From: Delphinus delphis
Lineage: Eukaryota > Chordata > Mammalia > Artiodactyla > Delphinidae
Direction of reading: 5' to 3'
Assembly (NCBI RefSeq): GCF_949987515.2
Contig: NC_082683.1
Span: 125,698,582-125,762,581 of the forward strand
DNA: 64,000 nt
In this document: positions 37,701-45,201 of the stretch, piece by piece
Layout: the number at the start of each line of letters is the position of its first letter
Position numbering within the stretch: position 1 is the first letter of the stretch
Made by a program: the position numbers and the translations under genes
Notes under the pieces: generated by a model
The model's input: only the letters and a program-made list of their open reading frames with translations
What the model was told of the DNA's origin: nothing
The model's database searches: none

Positions 37701-40700
37701 GCCAATCTTTATAATGTACTGGAAATTCCATCTTTTATTTAAAAACTTATGATGAAAAATTTTAGCTCTCCACTTAGAAAGGTTCAAGAGGTTATCTAGT
37801 TCTTCAGGATTTTTTTGGAGGTACAGAAGCAAAACTATTGCTGGTGAACAGCACAGTAGTGTAGCCTAATGAAGGGGACCTCAATATTTGCCTTTGAAAC
37901 TCTACTGCGTTTCTTCTCGGGTAGATTGGAGGAGGATCGCAGTGTTTTTAATCTAGTGGTGCTCTTCCTGTGCCCTTAGAAAGTGGTTTTCTTCCTGTAG
38001 AGAGTATTTCTAGGGGTTTCTCTGGCTTTGGGACCAGCTCAAGGAAGTGTGTTGGGACAGTGACCAGGTGAGGCTCCTATTTCCCTACCTCCATTCCCAA
38101 CTCCTCCCACTATCCCAACAGAGCTGTTTTATGTTTTAACTTGTTTGTTTAAACTTTTCAGTATGGTTTGGTTTAAACAAAATAGAGAGACAGAGAGAGT
38201 GCTAGTTTTGAACATTTTAAGGTTTTAGAGGACTGGTAAGTGCTTCTGATCAAGACACAATATCTAAGAAAGGAAAAGGCAAGTCATTGTGTGTCCCCGG
38301 CTTTAATCTGACCATACTTTTCTGTTTTTAAAAATCGAATACCAAGAATCACCTCTCATAGAATGTTTGAGAGCTGTAGGAAACCGTAAAGATGACTCCA
38401 GATCAATTAGGCATCTCTCCAGCATTCTTCAGCAGGTCTTTTGGACCACGGATGCTCAAGATGGGACCACCATCACTGCCTATCACTGAGACTCAGCGAA
38501 TTTAGATGATTTGCCGAAGCTTCCGCACCGGAATGTATGTCGGGTTAAGACAGCGATTCTTATTTTCACAGAACTCGTGTACTCCTTTGAAAGTCTGATA
38601 AAAGCCATAGTCAGGATTCTTTTTTTAAAAAATTGCAGGCTTGCAACTTTTTAGACCATTTCAGAAGGTTCATGGACCCCAAGTTCAAATCTCTGTGTTA
38701 CCGGTAAGGCAGCACCTTGACTCATTGGCAACGGACAAGGGTTTTGTGTGTGGGTGTGGAGGACGAATGATGCTTAAAATTCTTCATTCGAGTAATAATT
38801 TCCCTCTGAAACTTCCTTGGGGTGGGTAAGCCTTCTCACATCTGCCCCTGCTCTCAGTGTCATCTTTAGGACAGGGGTCTACATGGGTGAAGAGTTAAGG
38901 ACTCTGTCCTGGTGTTTGTTACTAAACAAGTTAAGTGTTGAAACACCAGGAAATGCCTCTCTAGAGGAGCGGCCGTGTGCTCTGCTCATTTTTACTTTAA
39001 TGTTCTTTGGCAACCTGCTTCAAACTGGAAGCCACTGGGAAGGAGTCTGAGATGGGGTTATTAGAATAACATCCTGTGCCTGTGTAAACCTTCATGAAGG
39101 CTGCTTCGCACGGTGGTAATCTTTCATTTTACTTTTCAAATAACTAAAAGTGATTGCAGGGTGAAGAGAGAGGCAGAGACAAAGTAGAAGTGTTTAAAGT
39201 AAACAGAAGTGTTTTTCCCACGACCTTTGCATAGAAAGAGGTAGTAAATGCCAGTAGGAATCCCATGGCTGCCAGCATTCTGGGTGGCTTACAAAGTTGG
39301 CAGGAATTGTACCATAGAAAGGCGATGGGGGGGCGGAGTCAACATGGCATACTATGAGGATGTGGAATCCGCATCTCTGCACAACTAGGGCACGTACCAG
39401 GCACCGGTGGGGGACCACGGATACATAAGGGGACGGGAGGAACCCCCAGCAACCGGGTAGGACATGGTACATTGGGGGGAGTGTGGGGGGAGGAGAAGTG
39501 GAGGCGGGACAGGACTGGTGCCCCTGAGGGGCGGCTAGGGGAGGGGAAGGGATCCCACACCTGAAGGGGGAAATTGGGGGACCATTGGGAGGGCAGAGGA
39601 TCAAAAGGGAGCATGGCCAGTTTTCCCCTGCCCACTTGGGCCCCCGGGAGTCTGTTGAGATCCCAGGCCTGATCCTCTGCCCACCTAGGCCCCCTCCAGA
39701 CGCGCAGGTCCTGAGGGAGTGGGAGGGAGGGAAGGGGGAGCAAAAGTAAAGGCCAGACCTCCGGGACCCGGACCCCTGAGGGGTGGCTGGGGGAGGGGAG
39801 GAGTTCCTACACCCAGCGGGACCCACCCATGGTTAGGGGTCCAGCGGGATGGGGGAGACCCTGGGGGGGGGATGGTGGTGGAGGGGCACAGAGGGACAGA
39901 AGGGAAAGCAGCCAGAGCTTTCCCTGTCCACATAGGCACCGGGGAGCCTGTTGGGCTCTCAGACCTAATCCTCTGCCCTCGGAGCCTCCCGGAGCCTCCC
40001 GCAGAGCCCAAGACCCGCCCCTATACCCCCACCCCGGGCCCTACCTCTGCACTCGGAGACCCCCTCTGAGACGCCCTCCAATGTGCTGGGCCTAAACCCC
40101 ACCCACACACCCTCACCCAGGACCTTGCCTCCAAACTGGGCAACTCCACACTCTGGTGCTCCACACTCCCCTTCCGCACAGGTCCTAAGCAGAGGCCCCG
40201 CACCATGCTTGAACTCGCCCTGCTTAGGCCCTGCCCCCAAGGTCTTTTCTGGCTGCATGGGTCCCGAGCCTAGGCCCCGCCCACCCCTAAGGGGTGCTAC
40301 TGGCACAAAAACAGAAATATGGATCAATGGGACAAGATACAAAGCCCAGAGATAAACCCACGCACATTTGGTCACCTTATCTTTGACACAGGAGGCAAGA
40401 ATAAACAGTAGAGAAAAGACAGCCTCTTCAATAAGTGGTGCTGGGAAAAATGGACAGCTACATGTAAAAGAATGAAATTAGAGCATACCCTAACACCATA
40501 CACAAAAATATACTCAAAATGGATTAAAGACCTAAATGTAGGGCCAGGCACTATCAAACTCTTAGAGGAAAACATAGGCAGAACACTTCATGACATAAAT
40601 CACAGCAAGATCCTTTTTGACCCACCTCCTAGAGTAATGGAAATAATAACAAAAATAAACAAATGGGACCTAATGAAACTTAGAAGCTTTTACACAGCAA

Positions 40701-43700
40701 AAGAAACCACAAACAAGACGAAAGGACAACCCTCAGAATGGGAGAAAATATTTGCAAATGAAACAATGGACGAAGGATTAATCTCCAAAATGTACAAGCA
40801 GCTCATGCAGCTCAACACCACGAAAACAAACAACCCAATCCAAAAATGGGCGGAAGACCTAAATAGACATTTCTCCAAAGAAGATATACAGATGGCCAAC
40901 AAACACATGAAAGGATGCTCAGCATCACTAATCATTAGAGAAATGCAAATCAAAACCACAATGGGGTATCACCTCACACTGGTCAGAATGGCCATCATCA
41001 AAAAATCTACAAACGATAAATGCTGGAGAGGGTGTGGAGAAAAGGGAACCCTCCGGCACTGTTGGTGGGAATGTGAATGGGTACAGCAACTATGGAGAAC
41101 AGTATGGAGGTTCCTTAAAAAACTACAAATAGAACTACCATATGACCCAGCAATCTCACTACTGGGCATATACCCCGAGAAAACCATCATTCAAAAAGAT
41201 ACATGTACCACAATGTTCACTGCATCACTATTTACAATAGCCAGGACATGGAACCAACCTATATATCCATCAACAGATGAATGGATAAAGAAGATGTGGC
41301 ACATATATACAATGGAATATTACTTCAGCCAGAAAAAGGAACGAAACTGAGTTATTTGTAGTGAGGTGGATGGACCTAGAGACTGTCATACAGAGTGAAG
41401 TAAGTCAGTCAAAGAGAAAAACAAATACTGTATGCTAACGCATATATATGGAATTTAAAAAAGCAGTACTGATGAACCTAGGGGCAGGGCAGGAATAAAG
41501 ACGCAGATGTAGAGAACAGACTTGAGGGAATGGGCAAGGGGGACAGGGAAGATGGGATGAAGTGAGAGAGTAACATGGACATATATGCACTACCAAATGT
41601 GAAATAGATAGCTAGTGGGAAGCAGCCGCATAGCACAGGGAGATCAGCTCGGTGCTTTGTGTCCACCTAGAGGGGTGGGATAGGGAGGGTGGGAGGGAGA
41701 TGCAAGAGGGAGGGGATATGGGGATATATGTATACATATAGCTGATTCACTTTGTTGTACAGCAGAAACTGGGAGGGGAGGCTCAAGAGGGAGGAGATAT
41801 GGGGATATATGTATACCTATAGCTGATTCACTTTGTTGTACAACAGAAACTAACACAACATTGGAAAGCATTTGTACTCCAATAAAGACGTGAAAAAAAT
41901 TTTTAAAAAAAGAAAGAAAGGTGATTCTGTTCTCCTGTCTATGTTGTAGACCACAGCCTTGCACTTTTAGAGGCACAACCTACAATGTCCCTCCCTAGAC
42001 CCTCTGTCCTCTGCCTAGGTCCTGTCTGATTTCTCTCCTTCCTTTACAGTTCAGTTTTCTTAATTTCCTTGCCTCCCCTTTCCTCTCCAGGCCCCAGTCC
42101 CTCCAGACTACACAACCGCTCCTGCTGACTTTACCCCTGACTCCTAATTACCAAACCCAGTGAAGTCTTTCCATCATTATCTCCCTTGACCTTTCTGCAG
42201 CAATAAATATTACTATTTCCTTTTGCTTAAAATGCTTCCCTTGGTTCTTCTCTCGATTCTTTTCTGACATCTTGAGCAACTGTTCCGAGTCTTCTCCTCA
42301 ATCCACACCAACCTTCTTGCAGAGGTAGAGATAGAGATTCCCCTGGGTTCCTACCTCCCTGGCCCTATTCTCTTGTCACTCTTCTGCTTTCCTAGGGCCT
42401 CCTTAGGGCCATCTGTTTGCCAGTGGCTCTCCATCAGCATCTCCATCCCTGACTTTCCTCCCGAGCATGAAGTCTGCAATCCAAATGCAAAACAAACATA
42501 GGAGCCCATGCAGCTGGAGGCAGCTGCCGGCAGAGGCTTCTCGGGGCAAGGGATATGACTTACTCATGTCTAAATCCCAGCCGTAATAGAGAGCAGATGC
42601 TTAATCCTTAATAAATATGTTATAGATGAATGAATGAATAAGTGAAAAATGGCAAGGGAATGACTGAAAGTAAGATAGAGGCGTGCTGAATGGGAAAATG
42701 TTGGAGACGTATGTGATAATTAGCACTAAGTACAGTATGGTTACAGCAGTGATCGTGTCAAATGTAAAAGTGTATTATGATTAGGTAGAAGAGTATAATA
42801 CGGCTGTGCAAAAAAATATGTTCTCGGCACTTGGTCTCATTCTCTTTGCGTATGAGAGAAACAAGGGGCATGATGGCTCGCATCCCATGTGAGAGAACAA
42901 AGGAGAAGGACTCACTCACTTAAACTCCATGCGGGTGGCAGATGGGGAGAAGTGGAGGAGAAGTGGGGGAATCAGGACCTACCATAGCTGGTGTGTCTCA
43001 GGAAAGCCTGGAGAAGCATCAAATAGTGGCAGCTCTTAGAAGAGGGAGAGGTGAAGGCAAATTCCATGTAACTCTCTGGAGTGGGTGTGTCCCTTTGAAA
43101 GGCTCCAGCACCGAAGAAGGCTCATGTAAGGGATGCATGTTCTTATGAACAGACAGTATCACTGACCCGAGCCCCATAAGCTACCTGCCCACAGAGACCC
43201 TGAAGTCCTCCATCAGGTGGGACCAGGGAGGGAAGACCAAGGATCCCTTCACATCAGTCTGCCATCAAATCCTATTGACTTTACCTTCTGATGAGATACC
43301 TGGCCATTCTGCAGATTTCCACTTTATTGCTGCAGCACTAATTCAGACATTATCATTTCCTTCCTGGACCAGAGAAATCATCTTGTCACTGGTCTCTTCT
43401 CCTCAAGATTACCCATCCCCAGTTCTTTATCTCTAATGCTGTCTGAATGATATTCCTAACACAAAATCTGATCATATTGCTTCACTACTTAAAATCCATC
43501 AGCTGTTCCTACTCCCTGAGCAGTACATACCAGCTCCTTAAGATGACACTTTGGGGCTTTTCAAGATGAGACTTCTTCCTACTTGTCTAGTCCCATCTCC
43601 TGCCATTACTCCTTAATTACACCTGCCCCCACCACAATTCTACGGTGCATTTATATAACACGACATCTTGTACTTTCCAGAATGCACAGTATGTTCCCCA

Positions 43701-45170
43701 TGTTCTCTTTACGCCCAGGGCACCCTCTCCTTCTGTGGATGCGTAGCTCTAAAAGTCCAAGAGTCTCCTCCTCAAAGGAGCCTTCCCTATTACCAATCCC
43801 TTCCTCCCCACTCCAAGATAGGCACGCCCTTGTTATTGCCTGTGTTCTTTCCCATTATTTATTTCAATAACTATCGACTTATTAAGTGCCTACAATGTGT
43901 CAGGCACTGTTATAGGCACTGGCAATTAAAATGATAAAAGAAGACACGATTCCTTTCCGCATGAAATGTACATTCTGTGGAAGACAGACAATGAAACAAA
44001 CACCAATATATACACAACAGTGCTGAACGAGTAAACATGAAAAATAGAAGACAGTGATAAGTGCTAGGTAGAGAATTAAAGCCAGGTTATGTGATAGAGG
44101 GACGGGGTGCTTATTATTAGACAGGGAGGGAGGTCAGGGAAGACCTCTCTACAAAGGTGGCATTTAAGCTGAGAGCAGAATGACCAGAAGAAACCAGTGA
44201 GAAGCAGGAGGAAAAGCATTAAAGACAGAAGGAAATGCTAATGTGAAGGCTTTAACGTGGAAGGAAAATGTGGAGTATTCAAAGAACATGAAAACATCAG
44301 TGTCGCTGGAATGGAGTGAGCAAGGGTAGAAGAGTATGAGATGAAGCTGGGGACAGATCACTCTGGGCTTTAGGAACTAAAACAAGGGGGTGAGGTTTTT
44401 GTTCTAAGTGCAAGACAAATGGGGCAGCAAGTAGATTTCAGGAGAGGTAGTGATGTGGTCTGATTGCTGCTGAAAATTGGGAAGTCCTAGAGGTTAGTTG
44501 AAAAGAAGTTGTTCTGGAGTCAGACCTTGTGAGTTGGCAATGACAGTTCCAGAAGGGATCCAATTGCCAGGGTTTTGAACAGAGAAGCGTCCTGAATAGA
44601 TGCATCTAATGATGGTGTTTCTTTTTTGTAATTTGAGGGAATATTATAATCTGTAGTCTTTCAAATTAAAAAGCAGCAAGTCTACAGGTGGTTTTAAACA
44701 GATGATTTCTCTTCAACATTTATTTACATATACTCCTAGCATACTGCTAGGTGCATGGTGGGGCACTGAATAAATACTTGCAGATGTTGGATATTATAAT
44801 ATCTACAAAATCAGTTTGTTTCATCTTAGAAATTTCTTATGGGAAAGAAAGGAAATTAAAGAGGGTCAGTGAGAATACAAAGGGGGAAGGCAGATATGAG
44901 AGTCATTGAAGAGACAGAACTATTACAACTTGTCGGTGGCGGAGTCTCGATTTTCAAGGCAGTACAACTGATATCATATTATTTCCCTTAAGTTTATGGG
45001 CGATGGTGGTAATATAGCACAGATATTAGTGGCCTCAGCCTAAAGGCAGAAAATGAAACCGTGAAACAAAGAGGTCTATAAGCCAAATAGCAAATAGAAA
45101 TAACGACAGGAAGAGGAGCCCAGGACAACATGAACACTAAGAATCAAAGCATATATATATATATATACAT

Positions 45171-45201
<31 letters not shown>

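Larger units (their letters stand above)
39327..41914 (+). mobile_element. L1 with full 5'UTR, internally deleted
   Basis: The element begins with a G-rich start and the L1 5'UTR (gcggagtcaacatggcatac), runs about 970 bases through GC-rich tandem monomers, then jumps near 40300 straight into the 3' third of ORF2 (ctggcacaaaaacagaaata). ORF1 and the endonuclease and reverse-transcriptase parts of ORF2 are absent. The ORF2 C-terminus is open from 40472 to 41350 ([28 protein letters not shown]). A 3'UTR and A-rich tail follow. The target-site duplication agaaagg(c/t)gat is at 39316-39326 and 41915-41925, so both ends belong to one insertion. It is antisense to SELP. Confidence 0.88.

Noticed and set aside
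39194..39826. 210-codon minus-strand frame as a gene
   Set aside because: It lies mostly in the GC-rich L1 5'UTR and runs into flanking intron. Pro/Gly/Ser-rich low-complexity translation is expected there by chance. Kept only as an L1 antisense note.
40472..41350. 292-codon plus-strand frame as a host gene
   Set aside because: It is the C-terminal part of L1 ORF2, inside a target-duplicated L1.
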